Shown: positions 1-7,891 of the stretch, piece after piece
Layout: each line of letters starts with the position of its first letter
How positions within the stretch are numbered: the first letter of the stretch is position 1
Position numbers and translations under genes: made by a program
From: Labilibaculum euxinicum
Lineage (GTDB): Bacteria > Bacteroidota > Bacteroidia > Bacteroidales > Marinifilaceae
DNA length: 64,000 bases
Assembly (NCBI RefSeq): GCF_009795715.1
Contig: NZ_WTCR01000008.1
Location: forward strand, 1-64,000
Direction: 5' to 3'
Notes under the pieces: generated by a model
Databases searched by the model: none
The model's input: only the letters and a program-made list of their open reading frames with translations
What the model was told of the DNA's origin: nothing

Positions 1-1
1 A

Positions 2-145
2 TTAATCCCCTATCTGCAGACTTTTGAATATCCGGATCTTACTTTGCCTAAAAAAATCGATACGACTTACTGGCACTACCTGCGAATTTGCATTATCTTA
101 ATGTTTAGTCGGAAGTGGTATCGTTTTTTACCAATAGACAATTAG
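2..145 (+). CDS. C-terminal end of an ORF entering from the left edge
   Basis: Frame 2 is open from the first bases to a TAG at 143-145, giving 47 residues without a start in view. The peptide ends in RKWYRFLPIDN and has a hydrophobic patch (ICIILMF). I do not recognise a family. It could be the tail of a real gene whose body lies left of the window, or chance; the length of open frame alone is weak evidence. Confidence 0.3.
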   Translation, partial: LIPYLQTFEYPDLTLPKKIDTTYWHYLRICIILMFSRKWYRFLPIDN

Positions 146-306
146 TTTTCAGCCTTTTACATGTGGACATTAACAATAATGAAATAATCTCATCGAATTA
201 AGGAAGGTTTTCATTTTAAATAAAATGAACTGTCTTTTCTATTGTTCGCCTTTTCCCCAAATGTGCGAACCAATCATAAAAGCTTCGAAAAAGAATCCAG
301 CCATCA

Positions 307-629
307 TCAATCTAATTCATATTGAAACAAATTGCCACCAAGATTTTTAGTTTCAAGTAAATTTATTCTCTTAATACCCTAATAATGCTTTCTTGTGCCA
401 GTTTCTTCTATTTCATCCAAATTGGGAGGAATAATTAATTTATACAGATTAGCTCCATCATTCAAATGATGGAATTTTCAACAACCTCAAGCACCACGCA
501 TCTACCAATAACATAAAAATCTGAAGTGCCATTTTGTTAGTAAATATCAACCTACTTATTGTCAGCCTCATACTGAACCATGCTCAACTCAATTTTAAAA
601 TCGAGCATTTCTTCCTGCTCCTTGAGCAT
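307..629 (-). pseudogene. Decayed gene of unknown family
   Basis: Reading the minus strand from an ATG at 629-627, one frame gives MLKEQEEMLDFKIELSMVQ and, past two stops, QNGTSDFYVIGRCVVLEVVE. Near 450-460 the plausible coding frame shifts to NDGANLYKLIIPPNLDEIEE, passes a TAG at 379-381, and continues NLLETKNLGGNLFQYELD to a TGA at 307-309. These pieces have protein-like composition, unlike the surrounding low-complexity A/T sequence, and follow each other in order. That is what a single gene carrying several stops and a frameshift would look like. I do not recognise the family. No phage or transposase motif is visible. Confidence 0.45.
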
Positions 630-1352
630 CATTAAAATTACATATTCAGTTTTCACTGTTGATTCTCTCCTTTTTTTGATTATTCTATTTGTTTATCCAA
701 TACAATTTTTAATAACAATACATTGCTTATTTATTCCTGTCAATTCGAATTTACAAGACAGATAATAATGTTTGTTAGTAAACTCTTTTTGACAGAATTC
801 GAAACAAACCTACATATCTGATTAACAGAATGCAAGTCGGTTATTAGAGAATAAAATAGGAGTGTAAAAGCTTTGTGTTATTTTGTTGTTATCTACATAA
901 GAAACCATATTTTAATTGCTTTTCCAATGGTTCATCGAATGATAATTTGATGCGCTTTATCACAATTGAGATCGATTATCATATTCGATTTTTAGATACT
1001 CGACTAAAGAAATTTTGGAAGAAATGCGTTCCTAATTTGTAAAATGCGAATTTATAATAGCTCAATTTTATTGATAGTTAAAATTATTTATATGATTTGA
1101 GTTTTACACTTATTAATTTTATGACAGTTTATATTGTACCTTAAATAGATGGCAGCTTCTCTTCAAGACAAATTACTGAACACAAACAACTTAGTCGCTT
1201 TTTAATTGTAAAGAATGGATTTGATATACAAGTGTTTTGCACATTACTGCAATTGACTATAAATCAAGTTGTTTAATAAAAACAACTTCTACATATTTGC
1301 CTTAGTTAGGTAAAAAAGAAGTACTTATTATAAATCAATTAAGAAAATAATT
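630..1352. other. Gene-free A/T-rich stretch
   Basis: About 700 bases rich in A/T runs with no ORF of protein-like composition. A 61-codon open frame at 580-765 on the plus strand is dominated by Leu, Ile, Ser and Phe from T-rich codons and overlaps the decayed gene, so I do not treat it as coding. The promoter of the lysis cassette should lie at the right end, but I see no clear TAnnTTTG element there. Confidence 0.4.
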
Positions 1353-1904
1353 ATGGCAAGTAGAAGTATAACAAGTCTTGTTCCTGAAATGGAGGAAAAA
1401 GCGAAACGGGTACAAGAATATTGCAAAGATAAAGGAGCGGTAATATTAATCTATTGTACAATGAGACCACTAGAGGAACAAGCGGTCCTATTTCGGAAAT
1501 CACACGATTGGAAGTTTATCGAGAATAAAATAATTAAGCTCGAAAGCAGAGGGTTTAAATTTTTAGCAGATATAATCAAAAATGTCGGTCCTCAGAAACA
1601 AATAAAACCAGTTACTAATGCAGCTCCCGGAGAAAGTTTTCATGCATACGGAGAAGCTTTTGATGCTGTTCCATTATTATCAGGAAAACCCATGTGGAAA
1701 TACAATGACTATAAAATTGGTTGGGATACTTATGCAGAAGCATTAAATGAAAATGATTTAATATGGGGGGGTAATTTTCAGAAAAAATTTAAAGATTTAC
1801 CACATGCACAACTTCGAGTAGGAAGTAATCCATTAAAACTATATCCCCCTGAAGTAATTAAAGCAATATTAACAGAAAATGGTTTGCTTAATGGAGTCGA
1901 TTAA
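1353..1904 (+). CDS. M15-family peptidoglycan peptidase (phage-type endolysin)
   Basis: A 183-residue single-domain peptidase of the M15/VanY type, expected to cut peptide cross-bridges in peptidoglycan. The zinc-site signature SFHAYGEAFD is at residues 95-104 (His97, Asp104), and the second His-containing motif DLPHAQL puts His151 in the usual place. Arg38 in TMRPLEEQ matches the substrate-binding Arg/Gln segment of this family. There is no signal peptide and no extra wall-binding domain, so it would need a holin to reach the wall, as phage endolysins do. Its last codons overlap the next gene and a holin follows 250 bp later. It could be a host muramyl peptidase, but the neighbours argue for a lysis role. 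Confidence 0.82.
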   Translation: MASRSITSLVPEMEEKAKRVQEYCKDKGAVILIYCTMRPLEEQAVLFRKSHDWKFIENKIIKLESRGFKFLADIIKNVGPQKQIKPVTNAAPGESFHAYGEAFDAVPLLSGKPMWKYNDYKIGWDTYAEALNENDLIWGGNFQKKFKDLPHAQLRVGSNPLKLYPPEVIKAILTENGLLNGVD

Positions 1905-2181
1905 AGTATGGGTACTTACTGGTGTATTAGCGACTGGGTTTTCTGTAATATTATTTGCAGCTAGAATTATTGCTACTCGTTTTGGCGCAAAAATGGATAT
2001 TTTAATCAGCTCTGTTGAGAGACTCACTATGGTCACTACTCAGCAAGCGGAACAGATTAAGAATTTGTACAATAGAGAAGAAGTTAATAAGAGTAGGTTA
2101 AACGATCATTCAGTGAGAATTAGAAATTTAGAAAGTAAACAGGCATCATGCCGAAATTTTAATGCACATGGGACTATTTAA
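1891..2181 (+). CDS. Small membrane-anchored coiled-coil protein of the lysis cassette
   Basis: About 96 residues from the ATG at 1891, or 100 from 1879. The body begins MESIKVW, followed by one hydrophobic segment (about residues 7-28 of the shorter form, VLTGVLATGFSVILFAARII) and then a polar helix rich in Glu, Gln, Asn and Arg that reads as a coiled coil. It overlaps the endolysin stop at one end and the holin start at the other, so the three are translated as one unit. A one-TM protein with a periplasmic or cytoplasmic coil between endolysin and holin resembles spanin-like or antiholin-like proteins by position and architecture only. I recognise no sequence family. Confidence 0.6.
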   Translation: MESIKVWVLTGVLATGFSVILFAARIIATRFGAKMDILISSVERLTMVTTQQAEQIKNLYNREEVNKSRLNDHSVRIRNLESKQASCRNFNAHGTI

Positions 2182-2599
2182 TGGTATAAAAGGAGGTTTG
2201 ATTAAAGAAACAGGCAATGCAGTTTCGGGAATAATTGATAAGTTAGTAACAACCGATAAAGAACGTCTTACTCTGCAAAAGGAGATAATGGATGTGATAA
2301 ATATATTTGCGGGTAAAATGATGGATGTACAAAGAGACATTGTTCTTGCAGAAGTTAATGGTAATAAATTACAACGAAGTTGGCGACCAATTATCATGTT
2401 AGCTTTTGGATTTATAGTCATTTACGAATATTTTATTTCTAAAGTGTTTGGATTACCCCCAGCAGATTTACCAACAAAATTTTGGGATTTACTAGAAATT
2501 GGTTTAGGCGGATTTGTTATTGGCAGAAGCGCTGAAAAGATTGCTGGTAGTTTAACCAGTAGTGGTATTACTTTAAATAAAAAAAGTAAAAGGCAATAG
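2162..2599 (+). CDS. Three-TM holin (GTA/phage type)
   Basis: A 145-residue protein resembling the three-TM holin family found in phages and gene transfer agents. The N-terminal half is amphipathic. The core RSWRPIIMLAFGFIVIYEYF is the characteristic Trp-Arg-Pro entry into a membrane helix, and it is followed by a Pro-rich turn (GLPPADLP), a Trp, a short GLGGFVIG helix and the typical GRSAEK motif. It would form the membrane lesion that releases the endolysin encoded upstream. The start at 2162 overlaps the previous gene by 20 bp; the ATG at 2168 is an alternative. No capsid, tail or integrase gene is nearby. Confidence 0.8.
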   Translation: MHMGLFNGIKGGLIKETGNAVSGIIDKLVTTDKERLTLQKEIMDVINIFAGKMMDVQRDIVLAEVNGNKLQRSWRPIIMLAFGFIVIYEYFISKVFGLPPADLPTKFWDLLEIGLGGFVIGRSAEKIAGSLTSSGITLNKKSKRQ

Positions 2600-2662
2600 T
2601 CTTCATTAACTTTATAATATGGTTAAATAAATTAGATGAAGCATGAAAATTTATCAACCAGT

Positions 2663-2696
2663 ACACCCCCCTTAGCAATAAAGTTAAGGGGGGTGT
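2663..2696 (+). terminator. Stem-loop after the lysis cassette
   Basis: A 12-bp perfect stem, ACACCCCCCTTA at 2663-2674 with its complement at 2685-2696 and a 10-nt loop, lies 64 bp after the holin stop. It is very GC-rich for this region. The T-run after it is short, so termination is plausible but not certain. Confidence 0.6.
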
Positions 2697-2880
2697 TGAT
2701 TTGATATTTAGGCTTCATCCTTTATAAATAAAACCATATGAGGAACTATCTAATCATTCAAAAAGAATGCGAGAAAATATGGTCTTTCACGAAAAGACTG
2801 AGAATTACAGTAAAATACGCTTGCTTAGGGAGAGAAATGAAAAATATTTCTACACACTTTATGGGATACTACTAAATAAA

Positions 2881-2919
2881 AAAAATCCAGACTTCAATTG
2901 AAGCCTGGATTTTTTTTTT
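2881..2919. terminator. Bidirectional terminator
   Basis: Arms AATCCAG-A-CTTC and GAAG-C-CTGGATT around an AATT loop, with an A-run on the left and ten T on the right. It can end plus-strand transcription from the lysis side and, read on the other strand, the large glycan operon whose last gene stops at 2982. Confidence 0.8.
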
Positions 2920-2981
2920 GCTAGTTTCTCATCATTTAACACTAAACACTTCTTAATAAAAGCATTTTCTCAATCACCAAG

Positions 2982-5060
2982 CTATTTCTCAATGCGCCAC
3001 ACGGCAACATTTGCTGGTTTTAACACTTTATCTCCTATCAGGTAATCTCCATTATAATTTAAAATATACTCATCGGAAGAATAATTAACAGCCACCATAA
3101 AACCATCGCGATACTGAACAAAAACACCTTCAGGATAATTTTCTACCCCGACATTATTTTGTTGGTATATGTTTTTCAGAAGATTGCGTTCTAAATTCCC
3201 ATCAACAGATTCTGTTCCAATATACCAAACTTGCCCTTTACCAATTTCATTCTTTAAAATGCAAGCAGTTCCTTTGTAAAATTGATCGGTATAACTAGCT
3301 ACGACCTCAGTTTTATCTTCCGGTATAATTAAATCTCCCCATGAACTCCATTTGTAATTTTTCCCATCCATTAAAATATCACCTTGTTTCCCGGATGGAA
3401 GCATATCAAATGAATAAATCTTTCCTCCAATTAGTTCATTCATAATGCCCGATAAATTATTTTCCCATAAATGAGCATTTTTATCTTTAGCTCCGGTTCT
3501 TGGTGAAACAATAAGCTTACCTCCTTTTGAAACGAACTTTTTCCATTTCTGAACCAACGCCTCGTCTACCATTTCGTAAGCAGGAACTATAATAAATTCA
3601 TAATCATCAAAATCATCTTCCTCTGAAATGAAACTCACTGGAGCACCAAATGAATGCAATATCTGCTGATAACGCTGCATGTGCTTCCATGTATTCCATT
3701 GGTTGGTTTGCTTCTGTCTTTCCAGATTCCAAAGGTTGTCAAACGACCACATGACAGCAATTTTCCTCTTCTGAATAACATCAGGCATTTGAGTATTCTT
3801 GCTGTACTTTTTCCTCAATTCATTCACCTCTTTGATCACCTGTACATACTCCTCTCCTCCCTGACTCAAAGTAACACCATCGGTTCGAACCACACCATTA
3901 TGATATTGCTCGGCACCATAAAGTACTTGTCGGTAACGATAGGTACATACAAAAGAACTACCTCCTGCAAAACAATGCCACAGCCACATACGAACGGTTC
4001 CGGGCTGTAACAATGAATTGTAATTGGCCCAATTTACCTGCCCGGGCTGCAGTTCCATAACTCCTGTAATACCACTTACCGACTTATAATAATCATTGGC
4101 ATACATTAAAACGGTGTGATCACCTAAACGAAAACCCAAGTCTCCCAGGTTATTGCTTCCATAATTGGGATAAGCTGTAAATGAAGCAAAATCAAGTTTT
4201 TTACTTCTTTTCGGATCCGTCTGGCTGCCTTTTGCCACATAGTTTGTAGTTATAAACTGTGACTCATCAATATATTTCCGCAATTCTTCTGCCTGAAAAT
4301 CTAAAAAAGATGCTTGCGTATCCGCTGTAAAACGCTTAAAATCTAATAAAGCAATAGGATTTGCACCCCACCAACCAACATTCTGAGCATTATGAATTCT
4401 AACTTCATCAAAAGCCGAATACAACTGACTCCAAAATGCCGTTCCCCATGCCTTATTCAGTTCAGTAATATCTGCATATTTATTTTGTAACCATTCCCGA
4501 AATGCCAATTGCGCAGACGGACTGTAATCTTCTTTAGCCTCCGGCTCATTGTCAATTTGCCATCCCATTACAGCTTTGTTGTGTGCATAATGCTTAGCCA
4601 TTTCATCAACAATTTTTTGTGTATACTCCAAAACAATCGGGTTGGATAATGACATGTTTGCACGGGTGCCATGTTCTTTAGATTGATAATTACCATCTTG
4701 TATGTATATTTCGGGATACTTAATTCCGAGCCATACCGGAGGACATGGCGTAGGTGTTCCCAAAATCACTTTCAGCTTATTTTTATCAGCCAACTCAATT
4801 ACTTTATCAAGCCAGGTAAAATCATACTTGCCCTCAGATGGCTCCATCTGAGCCCAGGCAAATTCAGACATATGAATAAATTCGAATCCATGACCGGCAA
4901 TATTCTCAATATCCCTTTCCCATTGATCTTCCGACCATTGCTCAGGATAGTAATACACACCAACAGACATCAAATCCTTTTTAGGAAAAAAATCCTGTGC
5001 AGATAAAACACCAATCCAACTGCTGATTAGTAATGCCAATAAGCTAATTTTCTTTGCCAT
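2982..5060 (-). CDS. GH42 beta-galactosidase, secreted
   Basis: A 692-residue glycoside hydrolase family 42 enzyme that should release terminal beta-galactose. A signal peptide covers about residues 1-21 (cut after LSAQ or near it). The TIM barrel starts with GVYYYPEQWSEDQWERD. The acid/base is Glu172 in WQIDNEPE and the nucleophile is Glu336 in TGVMELQPG, both in the family's expected motifs. The A4-type trimerization domain follows at about residues 405-610. It is the last gene of the minus-strand glycan operon, 220 bp after the esterase. In a xyloglucan-type locus it would remove galactose from side chains, a job more often done by GH2 or GH35, so the substrate linkage is inferred. Confidence 0.88.
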   Translation of the reverse strand: MAKKISLLALLISSWIGVLSAQDFFPKKDLMSVGVYYYPEQWSEDQWERDIENIAGHGFEFIHMSEFAWAQMEPSEGKYDFTWLDKVIELADKNKLKVILGTPTPCPPVWLGIKYPEIYIQDGNYQSKEHGTRANMSLSNPIVLEYTQKIVDEMAKHYAHNKAVMGWQIDNEPEAKEDYSPSAQLAFREWLQNKYADITELNKAWGTAFWSQLYSAFDEVRIHNAQNVGWWGANPIALLDFKRFTADTQASFLDFQAEELRKYIDESQFITTNYVAKGSQTDPKRSKKLDFASFTAYPNYGSNNLGDLGFRLGDHTVLMYANDYYKSVSGITGVMELQPGQVNWANYNSLLQPGTVRMWLWHCFAGGSSFVCTYRYRQVLYGAEQYHNGVVRTDGVTLSQGGEEYVQVIKEVNELRKKYSKNTQMPDVIQKRKIAVMWSFDNLWNLERQKQTNQWNTWKHMQRYQQILHSFGAPVSFISEEDDFDDYEFIIVPAYEMVDEALVQKWKKFVSKGGKLIVSPRTGAKDKNAHLWENNLSGIMNELIGGKIYSFDMLPSGKQGDILMDGKNYKWSSWGDLIIPEDKTEVVASYTDQFYKGTACILKNEIGKGQVWYIGTESVDGNLERNLLKNIYQQNNVGVENYPEGVFVQYRDGFMVAVNYSSDEYILNYNGDYLIGDKVLKPANVAVWRIEK

Positions 5061-5175
5061 ATTTTTTCTTTATTAGATCTTCTCAATTTTGGTGTCCTGC
5101 CTAAACCGTAAGCTATTTTTTCAATGCCTTCTGAAGAGATCAAAAATCGAGTATTAACAAGATATTTTTTGTAAA

Positions 5176-5209
5176 GAGAGGTAGTACTAGTTTCCTAACA
5201 CTACCTCTC
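5176..5209. other. Intergenic stem-loop between esterase and GH42
   Basis: Ten-bp perfect arms GAGAGGTAGT (5176-5185) and ACTACCTCTC (5200-5209) with a 14-nt loop. No strong T-run follows on the minus strand, so it may be a processing or stability element inside the operon rather than a full terminator. Confidence 0.5.
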
Positions 5210-5280
5210 AACTGCATTTGGTCCTTAATAATACGCTAATGATATCAATTTAAGTGCAGTTTTTTATATTAGGCTCTAAA

Positions 5281-6366
5281 TCACCATTCAATATTTTCTT
5301 CAATGAACCCAATTAATTGGTCAGCCATTGCATGATGTTCCTTAATGTTTGGATGTCCACCTGAATTTTTAAACGGGAAAAAACAAGAGAATATCTTATC
5401 ATCCTTTAATTGACTTACTGCTGTTTGTACATATCCAGGCCACTGAGATCCTTTTTGGGTTGCATCCATACTACCAAGGGTACAGATAATAGACGAATGT
5501 GGATACTTACCGCGAATGGAACTTACGAAATCTTTGTAAGCTGCAATAATAGTTGTTGAATCGGGTGCATCCTTACCAAATCTATTTTTAAACTGCTCAT
5601 TTTTGGGGATATTTACGATCCATGAATCGTTCTGAAAAAGATTAATTACTACTACATCAGGTGTATATTTGGAAAAATCCCATTTTAAAACTGAGTCATT
5701 TGGATCGATTCGATCATACATTTCGGACATAATCAATGGAAACCAACTAACCAATACTCCGATACCACTTTTAGAAATACAATGGTATTGAGCATTAAAA
5801 TGTCTTGCTGTAATAGCTGCGTATGATTCATAGTTATTTTGAAAATAACCATACGGACGATCTTTTCCACTAGTATCTTCATTTCCATACGCAGAGGTAA
5901 TGGAGTTTCCGTAGAACTCTATTTTTCTCTTTTTTGGTGTTTCCGCCGGCAGAAGTTTTGCATCACCGGGTAATTCAAAACCATAAAACAATGTTTTCCC
6001 TTTATCCCATTCGGTACGTTTATACAATTGTACTTGATGTATTCCTTCGGATAAGCCTGAGGCTAGTATGTATTTTGTTTTCAGTGTATCGGTATGCAAT
6101 TTCGAAATCACCTTACGATCCACAATCACATTGTAATAATTTGCCGTATCCAAATCCTGCAAAGTAGCTGAAATACTGCTTCCCTTAAATTGGATACTTA
6201 CCGAAGAACCTGACCATGAAAGCTCCGCAGCATCGGGTCGAAACCTAATTCGGCCTTCGTAAGTTAAATTTGGCTGATCGAATGCAATATCCTGATTTTG
6301 AACATTACAAAATCCAAAAACAAACACGCAGGACAATAAAATGATATTTTTTACTATAGTTCTCAT
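5281..6366 (-). CDS. CE2-like SGNH acetylesterase, secreted
   Basis: A 361-residue carbohydrate esterase. After an N-terminal signal segment (a Cys at 20 is not in a canonical lipobox), residues about 30-140 form a beta-rich jelly-roll-like domain, then an SGNH hydrolase domain begins at FYGNSITSAYG with the likely nucleophile Ser155. Gly/Asn oxyanion residues are suggested by NLFQND, and the catalytic His is His338 in GGHPN. The Asp normally three residues before that His is absent. Known CE2 enzymes use a Ser-His dyad, which fits. The role would be removing O-acetyl groups from the imported or surface glycan. It lies 20 bp from the second esterase, so the two are co-transcribed. Confidence 0.75.
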   Translation of the reverse strand: MRTIVKNIILLSCVFVFGFCNVQNQDIAFDQPNLTYEGRIRFRPDAAELSWSGSSVSIQFKGSSISATLQDLDTANYYNVIVDRKVISKLHTDTLKTKYILASGLSEGIHQVQLYKRTEWDKGKTLFYGFELPGDAKLLPAETPKKRKIEFYGNSITSAYGNEDTSGKDRPYGYFQNNYESYAAITARHFNAQYHCISKSGIGVLVSWFPLIMSEMYDRIDPNDSVLKWDFSKYTPDVVVINLFQNDSWIVNIPKNEQFKNRFGKDAPDSTTIIAAYKDFVSSIRGKYPHSSIICTLGSMDATQKGSQWPGYVQTAVSQLKDDKIFSCFFPFKNSGGHPNIKEHHAMADQLIGFIEENIEW

Positions 6367-6386
6367 TTATAAAAATTATATGGTTT

Positions 6387-7784
6387 TCAAAAATCAATTG
6401 TAGTAAAACAGGAAGCCGGTAAATTATCCTTGTTAAAAAGTTTTGGTGTGGCTGAATTGGCCCAGGCAAATCTCACATTAACGGGATTCCTAACTTCCTC
6501 TGATTTCACAAGTACTTTGTCGTTTTTAATAAAAGCCTGAGCAGAAAACCAGATTCCATCCTCTCCTGCTAATTCAAAATAGGGCAAATCAGCTTTCTCA
6601 CAATGCAATCCTTCTGCACAATCAAAAATTACTTCGACTTCTGATCCTTTAATCAAAAAAGTCTTAAAAAGCGGTCCTGATGCTGGAAAATCACTCAACT
6701 TATAGGTTTTATTAAGTGCCAGATGTGCAAACCGCTTCCCTGCGTCAATTTTATTACGTGGATGAATATCAAGAGTATCACCAATATCACTCATTACAGC
6801 CATTCCCGAATTTGGAATAGATTCTAAAGCACGGCGTTGAGCTTCGCGGACTTTTACTCCTGCATCTTTAGCATAGTGAGTAAAAGGAGCTATTTGTGCA
6901 TAATAAAAAGCAAGATCAGTTTTAAAACCTTTCCTCCAACTTCTCACTAAAGTCTCAAGGGTTTTGGTATATGTTGCTGAATTATCGACATTAGCTTCTC
7001 CCTGATACCACAAAACTCCTTTCATTGGGAAAGGCATAATCGGTGCTATCATTGCATTGTAAACACAACCAGGCATATTGGGTGCCCAAGGAAAATAAGG
7101 TACCTTTTGAGCAGATTCTGTTAACTCATTCGAAGCCAAAATTTCTTGCTCCGGAACCCATGTTTCAATTGGCGTTCCACCCCAATTAGAGCTGATTAAC
7201 CCAACAGGAATCTTAAGTTCCTTATTCAGTTCCTTTCCAAAAAAGTAACCTATAGCACTAAAATCATTCATGCTTTCGGGCGTACATTTCATCCATTGAC
7301 CTGAAACATCAATACATTTAGTTGGTGATGTTTTAAGCGTTACTGAAAAAAAACGAATTTCATTATTGTCAGCATTTTCAACCTCTTCTCCTATATTATT
7401 AATTCCAAAGCTGGTTTTCCATTCCATATTCGACTGCCCCGAAAGTAACCACACCTCACCCATTAATATGTCATCGATAACTACAGAATTGTATCCCTCT
7501 ATTTTTATTGAATATGGACCTCCTGCTTCAGGAGTTTTTAACATTACCGACCATTTTGCATTATTAGTGGTCACAGTATTTAAGGTATCATTGTCCCAAG
7601 AGGTAGTTACTCTAATTTTTTCCATCGGTTTGCCCCAACCCCATAGTTTCACCTCAGAATTTTGCTGCATCACCATGTGTTTGCCAAAAATAGCAGGCAA
7701 TGAAACATTGGAATAAGCAGTATTAGGAAATAAATAAAAAAGCATAAGCACAAGGCTTACTTTAGCTAAAAATTTTGAACTCAT
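6387..7784 (-). CDS. Sialate O-acetylesterase-family (SASA) esterase, secreted
   Basis: A 465-residue member of the SASA/SGNH esterase family, which deacetylates sugars; in plant-glycan loci the substrate is usually acetylated hemicellulose rather than sialic acid. A signal peptide covers about residues 1-26. The start LPAIFGKHMVMQQ is typical of the family. The nucleophile block is LLSGQSNMEW with Ser118, and the Asp/His block is DTLDIHPRNK. It sits directly after the regulator gene and before a second, unrelated esterase, so this operon carries two deacetylases. No sialidase or NANA genes are nearby, which argues against true sialate use. Confidence 0.82.
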   Translation of the reverse strand: MSSKFLAKVSLVLMLFYLFPNTAYSNVSLPAIFGKHMVMQQNSEVKLWGWGKPMEKIRVTTSWDNDTLNTVTTNNAKWSVMLKTPEAGGPYSIKIEGYNSVVIDDILMGEVWLLSGQSNMEWKTSFGINNIGEEVENADNNEIRFFSVTLKTSPTKCIDVSGQWMKCTPESMNDFSAIGYFFGKELNKELKIPVGLISSNWGGTPIETWVPEQEILASNELTESAQKVPYFPWAPNMPGCVYNAMIAPIMPFPMKGVLWYQGEANVDNSATYTKTLETLVRSWRKGFKTDLAFYYAQIAPFTHYAKDAGVKVREAQRRALESIPNSGMAVMSDIGDTLDIHPRNKIDAGKRFAHLALNKTYKLSDFPASGPLFKTFLIKGSEVEVIFDCAEGLHCEKADLPYFELAGEDGIWFSAQAFIKNDKVLVKSEEVRNPVNVRFAWANSATPKLFNKDNLPASCFTTIDF

Positions 7785-7891
7785 AACTCTATTTCAATTT
7801 AGAGGCTAAAAATAATTACAAATGCAATATTTTTACTTACCAAATGTTTCCAAAAGGGTAACTAAATGTATTTATTCCGAATTAAATGCAG

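Noticed and set aside
580-765. 61-codon ORF on the plus strand
   Set aside because: Leu/Ile/Ser/Phe-rich product of A/T-rich DNA, and it overlaps the decayed gene on the other strand.
6387-7784. True sialic acid esterase
   Set aside because: No sialidase, NANA lyase or transporter nearby; locus enzymes fit a plant-type glycan.
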